A DNA stretch of 64,000 nucleotides from Microbacterium limosum. GTDB lineage: Bacteria > Actinomycetota > Actinomycetes > Actinomycetales > Microbacteriaceae. How positions within the stretch are numbered: the stretch's first letter is position 1; every line of letters begins with the position of its first letter. The position numbers and the translations under genes were made by a program. Location of the stretch: the NCBI RefSeq assembly GCF_036324365.1, contig NZ_CP137080.1, positions 806,001-870,000 of the forward strand. The letters run 5' to 3'. Below, piece after piece: positions 41,853 through 53,180 of the stretch. The notes beneath the pieces are model-generated. The model made no database searches. It was not told the origin of the DNA and worked only from the letters and a program-made list of their open reading frames with translations.

Positions 41853-42213
41853 ATGGTGACCTCATATGCGGACCTGCGCATCTTTCAGCAGATGGATCCG
41901 CGCTCGATGTCGGTCGATCTGTCCCGAGAGGGCGACGAGTACGTCCCTGAGGCGAACCTGCCAGGCATCGACTCGGAGTCCATCGAGCTGGGTGGGCGGC
42001 CAGCTGCTCACCGTCCGCGCGGTGAGCGCCCCGTCCGCGACCACCGACGCGAAGTGGTTCACCGCCGCACGCCCCCACGGGCAATTCATGCGGCTGCTGG
42101 GACTGGCGCCCGGCATCGACAGCGACAGCGTCACCGCCAGCTGCGACCGGGGCGTTCTGTGGGTGGTGATGCCCATCGAGCAGCCCGCCGTCCGGAAGAT
42201 CCCCCTGGAATAG
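41853..42213 (+). pseudogene. Hsp20 small heat shock protein, frameshifted
   Basis: From ATG 41853 (GGGGAGG upstream) the frame encodes a normal Hsp20 start: SVDLSREGDEYVPEANLPGI. At about 41985-41997 it leaves the frame. The rest continues in the next frame as GGQLLTVRAVSA..., AKWFTAARPHGQFMRLLGLA and SVTASCDRGVLWVVMPI, ending at 42213. Together the pieces align with the intact Hsp20 at 51905, with roughly two bases lost before GGQLL. The IxI-type tail is short. It is broken as given; a sequencing error is possible. Confidence 0.75.
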
Positions 42214-42286
42214 CCCGCTTCCTGACTCTGGGCACTCAGTCCGCCCCCTGCGCCGATCCTGGCGCTCTTTGACGACCCATGAAACG

Positions 42287-42300
42287 TGTCACACGTGACA
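42287..42300 (+). promoter_or_regulatory. Palindrome upstream of dnaK
   Basis: TGTCAC-AC-GTGACA is a perfect 6+2+6 inverted repeat. It ends 17 nt before the dnaK ATG and just before AAAGGA. It could be an operator or an mRNA hairpin near the ribosome site. Confidence 0.4.
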
Positions 42301-42317
42301 AGAAAGGAACAACCATC

Positions 42318-44183
<1,866 letters not shown>

Positions 44184-44201
44184 CACGGAGGGAGGATCGC
44201 G

Positions 44202-44741
44202 ATGGTCGAGGAGCAGAACGAGGAAACCCGGACTGTGGACCTGGTGAACGACGACCTCACCGGGGTGTCCGCAGAGGAGATCCGCGCCGCGCAAGCGGCC
44301 GTCGCAGCCCAGTTGGAGACGGCCGAGGACCGCTGGCGCCGGGCGGCGGCGGACTACGACAACCTCCGCAAGCGGATGACGCGCGAAGTCGAGACCGCCC
44401 GCGAGCAGGAACGGCAGCGCACCGCGAGGGCGTTCCTGCCGGTCCTGGACGGACTGGACCGGGCACTGACCTTCGCAGTGAATTTCGACGAGAGCGTTCA
44501 CGGCGGCATGCAGGCCGTCCGGGCGCAAGCCGCTGACGCGCTGCGTGCCTTGGGGTACCCCGAGATCGTGGTGGACGGCGCAACGTACGATCCGCAACTG
44601 CATGAAGCGGTCTCCGTCGTCGAGGACGCCAGCGCCCCACCGCGGAGCGTTATCGCCGTCACCCGGCCCGGGTTCGGAACGCCCGAGCGGATGCTTCGAC
44701 CGGCTGCGGTCGTGGTCACCCGCAGGCCGGACGAGGAGTAG
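44202..44741 (+). CDS. grpE: Nucleotide exchange factor GrpE
   Basis: The 179-aa protein has a charged N-terminus, a coiled coil (AAQAAVAAQLETAEDRWRRA then YDNLRKRM), and the beta-rich head with YPEIVVDGATYDPQLHEAVS. The family fingerprint is present at normal length. GGAGGGAGG precedes the ATG. It exchanges ADP on the DnaK encoded just upstream. Confidence 0.93.
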   Translation: MVEEQNEETRTVDLVNDDLTGVSAEEIRAAQAAVAAQLETAEDRWRRAAADYDNLRKRMTREVETAREQERQRTARAFLPVLDGLDRALTFAVNFDESVHGGMQAVRAQAADALRALGYPEIVVDGATYDPQLHEAVSVVEDASAPPRSVIAVTRPGFGTPERMLRPAAVVVTRRPDEE

Positions 44742-44744
44742 ACG

Positions 44745-45632
44745 ATGGCGGAGGATCTCTACAGCGTGCTGGGGGTCTCCCGGTCGGCGGATCAGAAGGA
44801 GATCCGCCGCGCCTACCGGGAGAAGGCCCGCAAGTTCCACCCGGACGTCAACAAGACCCCGGGGGCGGAGGAGACCTTCAAACGGATCAGTGAAGCCCAC
44901 GATGTGCTTTCGGACCCGGAAACCCGCTCACAGTACGACCGGTTCGGTGAGAACTTCCGGCAGTACGCCGCCGCGGACGCGGCTCGCTCCTCCGAGCAGC
45001 CGCGTCGCAGCGGCGGCACCCGATACACGTGGAGCGGTGGCGGCGCCCAGAGCGTGAACTGGGAGGACCTCTTCGGGGGCGGCTTCGGCGGGTTCGGTCG
45101 CGGCGCCGACCACACCGCGGAGCTGGAAATCACCGTCGAGGAGGCCTACAAGGGCGGGCGGCGCACCGTGCAGGTCGCCTCCCCTTACGGCGGCGCGCAG
45201 GAGTACACCATCGACATCCCAGCGGGCGCTGTCGACGGGCAGCGGCTGCGGATCGCGGGCGCAGGCGGAGCGGGCGCCGACGGACAGGACGGGGACCTGC
45301 TGGTCACGCTGCGCGTGAAGGACAGCAAGCGGTACCGGCTCAGCGGCGCGGACATCGAGACGGACCTTCCCATCTCACCGTGGGAGGCGGCGCTGGGCGC
45401 GGATGTCAGCGTGCCCACCCCCGGCGGCCCGGTCACCGTGCACGTTCCGCCCGGCTCGTCCACTGGCAGGCGGCTCCGCCTGCGCGGGCAGGGGATGCCC
45501 CGCAGAGGACAGCCGGGAGACCTGTATGCGCGGGTGAAGGTCGTCGTTCCCCGCACTCTCAGCAAGAAGGAGAAGGAACTGTTCGAACAGCTCCGCGACG
45601 AATCGTCCTTTGATGCCAGGAGAGGATCATGA
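44745..45632 (+). CDS. J-protein of CbpA type (DnaJ without zinc finger)
   Basis: The 295-aa protein has a J domain (1-66) with HPD at residues 32-34, a short Gly-rich region (GGGFGGFGRGADH) and the two C-terminal beta domains (IPAGAVDGQRLRIAGAG, VHVPPGSSTGRRLRLRGQGM). There are no CxxCxGxG zinc repeats, so it is a class II J-protein like CbpA. The start is 3 bp after grpE and the stop overlaps the next gene. In this operon it serves as the DnaK co-chaperone. Confidence 0.92.
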   Translation: MAEDLYSVLGVSRSADQKEIRRAYREKARKFHPDVNKTPGAEETFKRISEAHDVLSDPETRSQYDRFGENFRQYAAADAARSSEQPRRSGGTRYTWSGGGAQSVNWEDLFGGGFGGFGRGADHTAELEITVEEAYKGGRRTVQVASPYGGAQEYTIDIPAGAVDGQRLRIAGAGGAGADGQDGDLLVTLRVKDSKRYRLSGADIETDLPISPWEAALGADVSVPTPGGPVTVHVPPGSSTGRRLRLRGQGMPRRGQPGDLYARVKVVVPRTLSKKEKELFEQLRDESSFDARRGS

Positions 45633-45940
45633 CCTCACATCACCTGCCCGTCCGTGTCGACCGGGCCGACCTGGCGGCCACCGCGGTGGCCGCAGGTATC
45701 CACCCGGATACGCTGCTGAAGTTCGTCGAGCTGGGGCTGGTCACCGCCCACGTCGACGCCAGCGGCCGGCTGTGGTTCGCCCGTACCGTCCCCGCCCGCG
45801 TGCACACCATCGTGCGTCTGCACTCTGATCTTGCCGTGAACTACGCCGGCATCGCACTCGTGCTCGACCTGCTCGCCCGCATTGAGCAGCTCGAGCAGCA
45901 CCGGACCATCCGACTTGAAGGAGACACCCCATGGACATGA
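45629..45940 (+). CDS. CbpM/MerR-like chaperone modulator
   Basis: The 103-aa protein has an N-terminal winged-helix of the MerR type ([20 protein letters not shown]) and a helical C-terminus [20 protein letters not shown], which is the CbpM core. CbpM inhibits CbpA in E. coli, and the related HspR represses heat-shock operons in Actinobacteria. It is smaller than typical HspR. The ATG overlaps the J-protein gene (ATGA), and its end overlaps clpB. It may be both regulator and J-protein partner. Confidence 0.8.
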   Translation: MTSHHLPVRVDRADLAATAVAAGIHPDTLLKFVELGLVTAHVDASGRLWFARTVPARVHTIVRLHSDLAVNYAGIALVLDLLARIEQLEQHRTIRLEGDTPWT

Positions 45941-48558
45941 ACTCGCTCACTCAGAAGTCGCAGGAAGCGCTCACCTCGGCCCAGAGCATCGCGGTCCTGG
46001 CCGGTCAGATCGAGACGGATGAGGAGCATCTCCTGCTCGCACTGCTTCAGCAGGAGGAGGGGCTGGTTCCCCGACTGCTGCAGACAGCTGGTGCTGACGT
46101 GGAAGCGGTACGCGCCGACGTCGAAGCGGAGATCGCCCGCAAGCCCAGCGTCTCCGGGTCCTCCCCGCAGACCGGTCAGGTGTACGTGAGCCGCAGCCTC
46201 ACCTCCACCCTGGAACGCGCAGAGCGGGAGGCGAAGCGGCTGAAAGACTCCTACATCTCCGTGGAGCACCTCGTTCTGGCCCTCGCCGACGACTCCTCCA
46301 ACCGTGCCGCGTCCCGCATTCTGCGCGGGCACGGAGTCACCAGGGAGAGCTTCCTCAGCGCGCTCACCAAGATCCGCGGCAACCAGCACGTCAACTCCGC
46401 CACCCCCGAACAGACGTACGAGGCGCTGGAGAAGTACGGTCGCGACTTGGTCGCCGACGCCCGGCTCGGCAAGCTCGACCCGGTCATCGGGCGTGACGCG
46501 GAGATCCGCCGGGTCATCCAGATCCTCTCCCGCAAGACCAAGAACAACCCCGTCCTCATCGGCGAGCCCGGTGTCGGAAAGACCGCCATCGTGGAAGGCC
46601 TCGCCCAGCGGATCCTGCGCGAGGATGTGCCCGAGGGCCTCCGCGACAAGACCGTGTTCTCGCTGGACCTGTCGGCCCTGGTCGCCGGCGCGAAGTACCG
46701 GGGCGAGTTCGAAGAGCGGATGAAGGCGGTCCTGGCGGAGGTGAAAGCTGCGGAGGGACGCATTCTGCTGTTCATCGACGAGCTGCACACCCTGGTGGGG
46801 GCGGGAGCGACCGAAGGGGCGATGGACGCCGGCAACATGCTCAAACCGATGCTCGCCCGCGGCGAGCTGCACCTCATCGGTGCCACCACCCTCGATGAGT
46901 ACCGTAAGCACATCGAGAAGGACGCTGCCCTGGAACGCCGGTTCCAGACGGTGATGGTCGAAGAACCCGACGTGGAGGACGCGATCTCCATCCTCCGCGG
47001 TCTCCGCGAACGGCTGGAAGTCTTCCACGGTGTCCGCATCCAGGACAGCGCCCTGGTCGCTGCCGCTGTGCTGTCGCATCGGTACATCTCCGACCGGTTC
47101 CTGCCCGACAAGGCCATCGACCTCATCGACGAAGCCTGCGCGCGACTGCGAACCGAGATCGACTCGATGCCTGCCGAGCTGGACGAGCTGACCCGGCGGG
47201 TGACCCGCCTGGAGATCGAGGAGGCGGCGCTGTCGAAGGAGACCGACACTGCCAGCAAGAACCGGCTGGAGGAGCTGCGCCGGGAACTGACCGACCTGAA
47301 GGCGGAGGCGGACTCCAAGCGCGCCCAGTGGGAGGCGGAGCGTCAAGCGATCCGCAAGGTCCAGGAGCTGCGCAGTGAGCTGGAGCGGCTGCGGCGGGAG
47401 GCGGAGGAGGCTGAGCGCTCCTACGACCTCAATCGTGCCGCTGAACTGCGGTACGGGGCTCTCGCAGACGCGGAGCGTCGCCTGCACGCCGAGGAGGAGC
47501 GTCTCACCTCCAAACAAGGCCGACAGCGGCTACTGCGGGAGGTGGTCACCGAGGACGAGATCGCCGAGATCGTCGCAGCGTGGACGGGGATCCCCGTGGC
47601 CCGGCTGCAGGAGGGTGAGCGCAACAAGATCCTCACCCTCGACGCCACCCTCAAGGAGCGAGTGGTCGGTCAGGATGAGGCCATCACCCTCGTCAGCGAT
47701 GCGATTATCCGTGCCCGCTCCGGCATCCGCGACCCGCGCCGACCCATCGGCTCGTTCATCTTCCTCGGCCCCACCGGAGTGGGAAAGACCGAACTGGCCA
47801 AAGCGCTCGCGCAGGCACTGTTCGACAGCGAGTCGGCGATGGTCCGGCTGGACATGAGCGAATACCAGGAACGTCACACCGTCAGCCGGCTCGTCGGTGC
47901 ACCTCCCGGGTATGTCGGGTACGACGAGGGCGGGCAGCTGACCGAGGCGGTGCGCCGCCACCCGTACAGCGTGGTCCTCTTCGACGAGATCGAAAAAGCG
48001 CACCCGGACGTGTTCAACACGCTGCTGCAGGTCCTCGACGACGGCCGCATCACCGACAGCCAGGGACGCACCGTCGACTTCCGCAACACCATCGTCATCA
48101 TGACCTCCAACATCGGCGCTCACCATCTGTTGGGCTCCGATGGCGGCGCGATCCCCGACGACGTGCGAAACAGTGTGCTCGGTGAGCTGCGCGCCCACTT
48201 CCGCCCCGAGTTCCTCAACCGGGTGGATGACATCGTGGTGTTCTCGCCGCTGGGTCGCGAACAGATCCAGGACATTGTGGAGCTGCAGTTCACCGACCTG
48301 CGCTCCCGGCTGGCCGAGCGTCAGATCCGCATCGAGCTGACGCCCGCAGCACGCCAGCTCATCGCCGACCGCGGCTACGACCCCGTATACGGTGCGCGTC
48401 CGCTGCGACGCTACATCAGCCACGAGATCGAGACCCGGCTGGGTCGTGCGCTGCTGAGCGGGCAGGTAATGGACGGGTCGACGGTCACGCTGGATGTGCA
48501 GGACGGCGACCTCGTCTTCAACATCGCAGCGCCCGTCGAAGAGGAGGACGCGGTGTGA
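45931..48558 (+). CDS. clpB: ClpB disaggregase
   Basis: The 875-aa protein has an N-domain (about 1-145), AAA1 with Walker A GEPGVGKT at 211, a coiled-coil middle domain (about 405-525), AAA2 with GPTGVGKT at 613 and a small C-terminal subdomain. [17 protein letters not shown] and [15 protein letters not shown] are the Walker B regions. It works with DnaK to pull apart aggregates. ClpP-binding IGF loops are not evident, so a disaggregase and not a protease partner is favoured. It starts inside the previous gene and its end overlaps the thioredoxin start. Confidence 0.94.
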   Translation: MDMNSLTQKSQEALTSAQSIAVLAGQIETDEEHLLLALLQQEEGLVPRLLQTAGADVEAVRADVEAEIARKPSVSGSSPQTGQVYVSRSLTSTLERAEREAKRLKDSYISVEHLVLALADDSSNRAASRILRGHGVTRESFLSALTKIRGNQHVNSATPEQTYEALEKYGRDLVADARLGKLDPVIGRDAEIRRVIQILSRKTKNNPVLIGEPGVGKTAIVEGLAQRILREDVPEGLRDKTVFSLDLSALVAGAKYRGEFEERMKAVLAEVKAAEGRILLFIDELHTLVGAGATEGAMDAGNMLKPMLARGELHLIGATTLDEYRKHIEKDAALERRFQTVMVEEPDVEDAISILRGLRERLEVFHGVRIQDSALVAAAVLSHRYISDRFLPDKAIDLIDEACARLRTEIDSMPAELDELTRRVTRLEIEEAALSKETDTASKNRLEELRRELTDLKAEADSKRAQWEAERQAIRKVQELRSELERLRREAEEAERSYDLNRAAELRYGALADAERRLHAEEERLTSKQGRQRLLREVVTEDEIAEIVAAWTGIPVARLQEGERNKILTLDATLKERVVGQDEAITLVSDAIIRARSGIRDPRRPIGSFIFLGPTGVGKTELAKALAQALFDSESAMVRLDMSEYQERHTVSRLVGAPPGYVGYDEGGQLTEAVRRHPYSVVLFDEIEKAHPDVFNTLLQVLDDGRITDSQGRTVDFRNTIVIMTSNIGAHHLLGSDGGAIPDDVRNSVLGELRAHFRPEFLNRVDDIVVFSPLGREQIQDIVELQFTDLRSRLAERQIRIELTPAARQLIADRGYDPVYGARPLRRYISHEIETRLGRALLSGQVMDGSTVTLDVQDGDLVFNIAAPVEEEDAV

Positions 48559-49007
48559 GCGCAATTGTGACCTGCCCCAACTGCGGCAAGAAGAACCGTG
48601 TCCCCGCCGCCGCGTCCGGGTACCCGCGGTGCGGCGTCTGCAAAAGCACCGTGCCGTGGATCGTCGACGCGGGTGACGCGGACTTCGCCGAAGTCGTCGA
48701 GAAGGCACCGCAAGTGGTGCTCGTGGACTTGTGGGCGACCTGGTGCGGACCGTGCCGGATGGTCAGCCCCGCCCTCGAGAAGGTCGCCACGGAACGTGCC
48801 GGCAAGCTCAAGCTGGTGAAAGTGGACGTGGACGCCGCACCGGAGACGGCCCGCAAGTTCTCCGTCCAGGCGGTGCCGACCCTGCTCATCCTCTACCAAG
48901 GGAACGTGCTCTCCCGCCAATCCGGTGCCGCCCCGCCGGACGTGCTGCTGCGCTGGGTGGACGAGGCGCTGCAGAAGAAGGCAGATTCGGCCGGCGGTGC
49001 CCCATGA
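48555..49007 (+). CDS. Thioredoxin with N-terminal zinc ribbon (Trx2-like)
   Basis: The 150-aa protein starts with a CxxC-x15-CxxC zinc ribbon (Cys7, Cys10, Cys26, Cys29), then a thioredoxin domain with WCGPC (Cys64, Cys67), cis-proline segment AVPTLL and helix WVDEAL. This is the Trx2 (TrxC) arrangement, in which the zinc site tunes the redox potential and senses oxidation. GTG overlaps clpB by 4 bp. It is embedded in the chaperone operon, suggesting repair of oxidised proteins. Confidence 0.92.
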   Translation: MSAIVTCPNCGKKNRVPAAASGYPRCGVCKSTVPWIVDAGDADFAEVVEKAPQVVLVDLWATWCGPCRMVSPALEKVATERAGKLKLVKVDVDAAPETARKFSVQAVPTLLILYQGNVLSRQSGAAPPDVLLRWVDEALQKKADSAGGAP

Positions 49008-49254
49008 GATACGTCGACCCACACGTCCCGCTCATCCGCCCGGTCCGTCCGGGTCATGTGAGGACTGCGTGGCGGCCGGCACGCCCTGGCTGCACCTGCG
49101 GATGTGCCGCACCTGCGGGAAGGTCGGGTGCTGCGACTCCTCCCCGATGCGCCACGCCCGCGCCCACGTGCTTGCCTCCGGGCATCCCATCGTCCGTTCA
49201 CTGGAACCGGGTGAGGACTGGAGCTGGTGCTACGTAGACGAAGCGTACCTATGA
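48997..49254 (+). CDS. UBP-type zinc-finger protein, 85 aa
   Basis: A GTG at 48997, 11 bp inside the thioredoxin gene, starts an 85-aa protein with CEDC (Cys21, Cys24), MCRTCGKVGCC (Cys37, 40, 45, 46), RHARAHVLASGHPIV (His53, 57, 63) and WSWC. This is the pattern of the ubiquitin-hydrolase-type zinc finger (ZnF-UBP). In eukaryotes it binds the free C-terminus of ubiquitin; actinobacteria have no general ubiquitin system, so the target is unknown. The stop overlaps the next start by 3-4 bp. Confidence 0.85.
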   Translation: MPHEIRRPTRPAHPPGPSGSCEDCVAAGTPWLHLRMCRTCGKVGCCDSSPMRHARAHVLASGHPIVRSLEPGEDWSWCYVDEAYL

Positions 49255-50963
49255 GCGATCTGCTCGCCACCGGCCGCAGTGAAGCCTCCCAGGCTGAGAC
49301 GCCTGACACCATCGGCGCTTTCCCGCGGCTCAGTGATGAGCAAATCGCCGTGCTGCTCGAACGAGGCACGCATCGCGCGCTCACCGACGGGGAGGTTCTC
49401 ATCAGGCCCGGCGAACACCCCTCGTCCCTCTACGTTGTCCTGGAAGGGCACCTGCTCACCGCAGACACCGAACCTGCGGCAGACCCGCGTCACTCCGATA
49501 AGCCGTTGGAGGTCGGGGTGCACGGCCACGGCCGGTTCGTGGGAGACGTCGGGCTGCTGGAAGGACAGCCGTCTTTCGTGTTCGTCTCCGCCATCGGCGC
49601 CGCCGAAGTGGTGGAGGTGCCCGTCGATGAGCTGGAGGCCATCGTCACCTCGGACCCGCTGTTGGGCGAGATCATCCTGCGGGCCTACCTCATCCGCCGC
49701 TCCCTGGCCATCGGAGCGGGAGCGGGCCTGCGGATCGTCGGCTCCTGCTTCTCCCCGCAGACCCGGGATCTGCTGGACTTCATCGCACGAAACCGGCTGC
49801 CCCACCGGCTGGTGGACCTGGACGAGGACGAGAAGGCGGAGCGGCTGGTCCGTCAGCTCGGCGCCACCGTCGCCGACTTCCCGCTGGTGATCCTCGGCGG
49901 CTCACGCACCGTCCTGAGCGCCACCCCGGCACGGCTTGCCGAAGAGTTGGGGATGCGCCCGCCCGCCCCGCCGGCCACCTGCGATGTCGTCGTGGTCGGC
50001 GCTGGGCCGGCTGGTCTTGCCGCGGCAGTGTACGCGGCCTCCGACGGGTTGTCGGTGTACCTGTGCGACGCGGTTGCCACCGGCGGGCAGGCGGGAACGT
50101 CAGCGAAGATCGAGAACTACCTGGGGTTTCCTGCCGGGATCTCCGGCGCTGAGCTCGCCGACCGCAGCCTCCTGCAAGTGCGCAAGTTCGGCGCCACGTT
50201 GGACATCCCGTCCACGGTCCAGGAGGTCGTGGAGGATGAGGATCGCTTCCGGGTGATCTTCGAAGATGGCAGGGAGGTCACCTCAGATGTGGTGGTCCTT
50301 GCCACCGGGGTGCGATACCGCTCGCTTCCCGCCGCGGGGCTGGACCGGTTCCAGACCTCGAACGTGTTCTACGCGGCAACAGCGCAGGAAGCGCGGATGT
50401 GCGTGGACACACCTGTCGCCGTCGTCGGCGGCGGCAACTCCGCCGGCCAGGCCGCGCTGTTCCTTGCCCGCACGTCCTCCCGTGTGCACCTTGTGGTCCG
50501 CGCGGCGGACCTGGGAGCGGGGATGTCCAGATACCTGGTGGACCAGATCCAACATCACCCCCGTATCAAGGTGCTGCTGTCCTCTGAGGTCGTGGAAGCA
50601 CACGGCGGCAACCGTTTGGAAGCGGTCACGGTCCGTCACGGTGACGTGCTGGAGAAGCTCCGCGTGGGGCACGTGTTCGTCTTCGTCGGCGCCGCTCCGG
50701 CGACGACGGGATTGAAGGTCGATGTGGCACGCGATCCCGACGGGTACATCCTCACCGGCGCGGAGGCGGAGCTGGCCGGCGTGCGCACGGAAGGAAGTCC
50801 CCGCTTCTCGCTGGAGACCACCCTTCCCGGGGTCTTCGCTATCGGCGATGTGCGGCACGGGTCTGTGAAGCGAATGACCTCGGCCGTAGGTGAGGGCGCC
50901 AGTGCGGTCCGGCAGATCCACGAGTACCTGAACGAGGGTCGTCACAGTCGAGTGTGCGCATGA
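49251..50963 (+). CDS. cNMP-binding domain fused to thioredoxin-reductase-like flavoprotein
   Basis: The 570-aa protein has a cyclic-nucleotide-binding fold (about 20-150), a glutaredoxin-like region (160-235, GSCFSPQT with one Cys only) and a TrxR-like flavoprotein: FAD motif VGAGPAG (249-255), VATGGQAG, NADPH motif GGGNSA (393-398) and GDVRHGSVKR. The CxxC disulfide of true thioredoxin reductase is replaced by an AATA-type segment near 374-378, so it may not reduce thioredoxin directly. I placed the start at ATG 49251, overlapping the zinc-finger gene. It may be a ligand-gated oxidoreductase (inference). Confidence 0.87.
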   Translation: MSDLLATGRSEASQAETPDTIGAFPRLSDEQIAVLLERGTHRALTDGEVLIRPGEHPSSLYVVLEGHLLTADTEPAADPRHSDKPLEVGVHGHGRFVGDVGLLEGQPSFVFVSAIGAAEVVEVPVDELEAIVTSDPLLGEIILRAYLIRRSLAIGAGAGLRIVGSCFSPQTRDLLDFIARNRLPHRLVDLDEDEKAERLVRQLGATVADFPLVILGGSRTVLSATPARLAEELGMRPPAPPATCDVVVVGAGPAGLAAAVYAASDGLSVYLCDAVATGGQAGTSAKIENYLGFPAGISGAELADRSLLQVRKFGATLDIPSTVQEVVEDEDRFRVIFEDGREVTSDVVVLATGVRYRSLPAAGLDRFQTSNVFYAATAQEARMCVDTPVAVVGGGNSAGQAALFLARTSSRVHLVVRAADLGAGMSRYLVDQIQHHPRIKVLLSSEVVEAHGGNRLEAVTVRHGDVLEKLRVGHVFVFVGAAPATTGLKVDVARDPDGYILTGAEAELAGVRTEGSPRFSLETTLPGVFAIGDVRHGSVKRMTSAVGEGASAVRQIHEYLNEGRHSRVCA

Positions 50964-51862
50964 GCTCCGACATCCAGAGACACCTGACGCCGCACGCCGC
51001 CCCGAACCCGGCAGCCCTGGGAGAACCCGCGGATCCTCCGGGTGCCCAGGCGGGCGTGGCGGGCGAGATCCGCTCGACGTTGCGTCGGATGAGGTGGTTT
51101 CGCCGCATGCCGGTGTTGCACATCGCCGAGGAACGCGGCGAGGGTCCGACAGTGCTGCTGCTGCACGGTATCGCCTCCTCGTCGGTGACGTTTCACCACG
51201 TGATCCCGCTGCTCGAGCGCACCCACCGGTGCATCGCCATCGACCTGCTCGGCTTCGGCGAGTCGCCGGCGCCGGAGTGGGCCGATTACACCCTGGCCGA
51301 CCATGTCGCCGCTATCGAGCGGACGGTCGCCTCGTTGCGGCTGCGGGAGCCGTTCACTGTGGTCGGGCATTCAATGGGCGCCCTCATCGGTGCCCGGTAC
51401 GCCGCCCGGCGGCAAAAGCGAGTCGCGAAGCTCGTGATGGTCAGCCCACCTATCTATCTCGCACCCCATGAAATCGGGGACGTCATCGAGCGAGTGCGGA
51501 TGGACTTCTACCTGCGGCTCTACGAGCATCTCCGCACGAACCGGGAGTTCACCCTCCGGCATGCTGCGCTGGTACAGCGGCTGCTGCCCATCCCCAAAGC
51601 TGTCGATATCACTGAACGCAACTGGGAGCCATTCATCAAGTCGTTGCAGCACTCCATCGAGTCGCAGACCACCCTCAGCGACATCGCCCATGTCAAAGCC
51701 CCCATCGACGTCATCATGGGCGACCTAGACGAGTTCCGCTCCGAAGCCGTCCTGCGCATCGTGGAGCGGATGAAGGGGGTCACCGTCCGGCGGGTGCGGG
51801 CGACGAACCACCTCATCGGCAAGCGCCTCGCGCGAGTCGTCGCCGAGGCGGTGACAGCATGA
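50960..51862 (+). CDS. Alpha/beta hydrolase
   Basis: The 300-aa protein has about 50 residues of poorly conserved N-terminus, the oxyanion segment LLLHGIASSS, the nucleophile elbow GHSMG with Ser138, and a late Asp (MGDLDEF) and His (ATNHLIG) that complete the triad. The substrate cannot be predicted. The ATG overlaps the flavoprotein stop (ATGA), so translation is coupled. Its place at the end of the run suggests a stress function. Confidence 0.85.
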   Translation: MSSDIQRHLTPHAAPNPAALGEPADPPGAQAGVAGEIRSTLRRMRWFRRMPVLHIAEERGEGPTVLLLHGIASSSVTFHHVIPLLERTHRCIAIDLLGFGESPAPEWADYTLADHVAAIERTVASLRLREPFTVVGHSMGALIGARYAARRQKRVAKLVMVSPPIYLAPHEIGDVIERVRMDFYLRLYEHLRTNREFTLRHAALVQRLLPIPKAVDITERNWEPFIKSLQHSIESQTTLSDIAHVKAPIDVIMGDLDEFRSEAVLRIVERMKGVTVRRVRATNHLIGKRLARVVAEAVTA

Positions 51863-51904
51863 CGATGACCCGAGGACTCACATACGGAAAGGAAATGATT
51901 CATC

Positions 51905-52348
51905 ATGGCAATGTCGTTGGATCCTTTCAGCGGGCTCGACCGCCTCGCGTCTGGCCTGCTTCAGTCCCGTCCGGGACCGCGTGTGATGCCGGTCGACCTG
52001 TACCGTGACGGTGACCGCTACATCCTCAGCGCCGACATGCCCGGCGTGGACCCCGGCTCGGTGGACATCGACGTGGACGGTCAGCTGCTGACCATCCGCG
52101 CCCAGCGCACGGCCGCCCGCGCTGAAGGCGCCAAGTGGCTCGTGCAGGAGCGACCGGCGGGCACCTACCTCCGCCAGTTCAGCATCGGTGAGGGTGTGGA
52201 CTCGGCGAACATCTCCGCCTCGTATGACAACGGCGTGCTGAGCCTGGTCATCCCGGTCAGCGAGAAGGCCAAGCCGCGCAAGATCAAGGTCCTGAGCCAG
52301 AACTCGGGGCAGGAGCAAGACGCCGACCAGCCGACGCTCGCGAAGTAG
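51905..52348 (+). CDS. Hsp20 small heat shock protein
   Basis: The 147-aa protein is a full alpha-crystallin domain: VDLYRDGDRYILSADMPGVD, GQLLTIRAQRT, RQFSIGEGVD and ASYDNGVLSLVIPVSE, ending in KPRKIKVLS, an IxV-type tail. GGAAAGGAAA lies upstream of the ATG. It is a holdase that keeps unfolded proteins ready for DnaK/ClpB, and is the intact counterpart of the broken copy at the front of the cluster. Confidence 0.93.
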   Translation: MAMSLDPFSGLDRLASGLLQSRPGPRVMPVDLYRDGDRYILSADMPGVDPGSVDIDVDGQLLTIRAQRTAARAEGAKWLVQERPAGTYLRQFSIGEGVDSANISASYDNGVLSLVIPVSEKAKPRKIKVLSQNSGQEQDADQPTLAK

Positions 52349-52642
52349 CAAGCATCGCTTCCGTCCACTCATGCGTGTACGTAGCCACTCCCCAGCCGGG
52401 GAGAGCCGGTCGAAGAGCGGCTCCTCATCTGTCAGGAGCGTGCCACAGGTGCGGCCCTCTGTAGTGAAAATCGGCTGCACGCCTCCCATGGACGGGCTAC
52501 CGCGCCAGACCGCGAGGAGCGTCTCGCTCGCGCACGCGCTGGAATTCCGTCGTCTCGCAGAGGACGGACCAGAGGGGGTGTGGGCACCTGTGCTGTCCGC
52601 ACCCCCTTGCCCCATCCCGCATTCCAGTCAAAGGAGTTCACC
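52349..52642 (+). other. Spacer before the stress protein gene
   Basis: No gene is convincing here; a 91-codon frame at 52371-52646 looks random. A short G/C hairpin (CCCCAGCCGGGG region near 52391) could end the chaperone transcript. AAAGGAG at 52630-52636 is the ribosome site of the next gene. Confidence 0.45.
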
Positions 52643-53170
52643 GTGAGCACCACCGACACGCCCCGCAACCAGCCCTCGCAGCAAGCTGCCGAGGAGTTCG
52701 AGTACACCGCCGACCCGCGCTGGAAGCAGGCCATCGCTGAGTACTCCGATTACGCCACCGCGCAGGCCGCGGTCGACCGTCTCTCTGACGCCGGTTTCGC
52801 AGTCGAACGTGTCGCCATCGTCGGCTTCGACGTCCGCGTCGTCGAGCAGGTGCTCGGCCGGTTGACCAAGGGGAAAGCTGCGCTGCGCGGCGCTGGGGTC
52901 GGCGCGTGGTTCGGCCTGCTCATCGGTTTGCTTTTCGCCCTGTTCGCACCAGGATTCGGCTGGCTGGCCATCGTCGCGATCTCGGTGATCGCCGGTGCGG
53001 TGTGGGGCGCCGCGCTCGATTTCCTCGCGCACCTCGCCACCGGCGGGCGACGCGATTTCGATTCTGTGGAGACTCTCGAGGCAGACCGGTACGAGGTTCA
53101 GGTCGAAGCGCCGTTCGCGGCCGAAGCCGCCCGCCTTCTCGCAAGCAATCCTGCCCGCCCTATCGCCTGA
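52643..53170 (+). CDS. General stress protein with glycine-rich hydrophobic hairpin
   Basis: The 175-aa protein has a soluble N-terminus (YSDYATAQAAVDRLSDAGFA, then VAIVGFDVRVVEQV), a hydrophobic double segment (GVGAWFGLLIGLLFALFAPG and LAIVAISVIAGAVWGAALDF) and a C-terminal strand region (EADRYEVQVEAPFAAEAARL). Proteins of this outline in Actinobacteria are called general stress proteins of the YflT type. GTG with AAGGAG upstream sets the start. Confidence 0.75.
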   Translation: MSTTDTPRNQPSQQAAEEFEYTADPRWKQAIAEYSDYATAQAAVDRLSDAGFAVERVAIVGFDVRVVEQVLGRLTKGKAALRGAGVGAWFGLLIGLLFALFAPGFGWLAIVAISVIAGAVWGAALDFLAHLATGGRRDFDSVETLEADRYEVQVEAPFAAEAARLLASNPARPIA

Positions 53171-53180
53171 TAGTGCGCGG

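Noticed and set aside
49251-50963. Ordinary thioredoxin reductase (trxB)
   Set aside because: The CxxC redox motif is missing and two extra N-terminal domains are present, so the plain name would mislead.
52371-52646. 91-aa open frame after hsp20
   Set aside because: It overlaps the start of the next gene, lacks a ribosome site and has no recognisable sequence.
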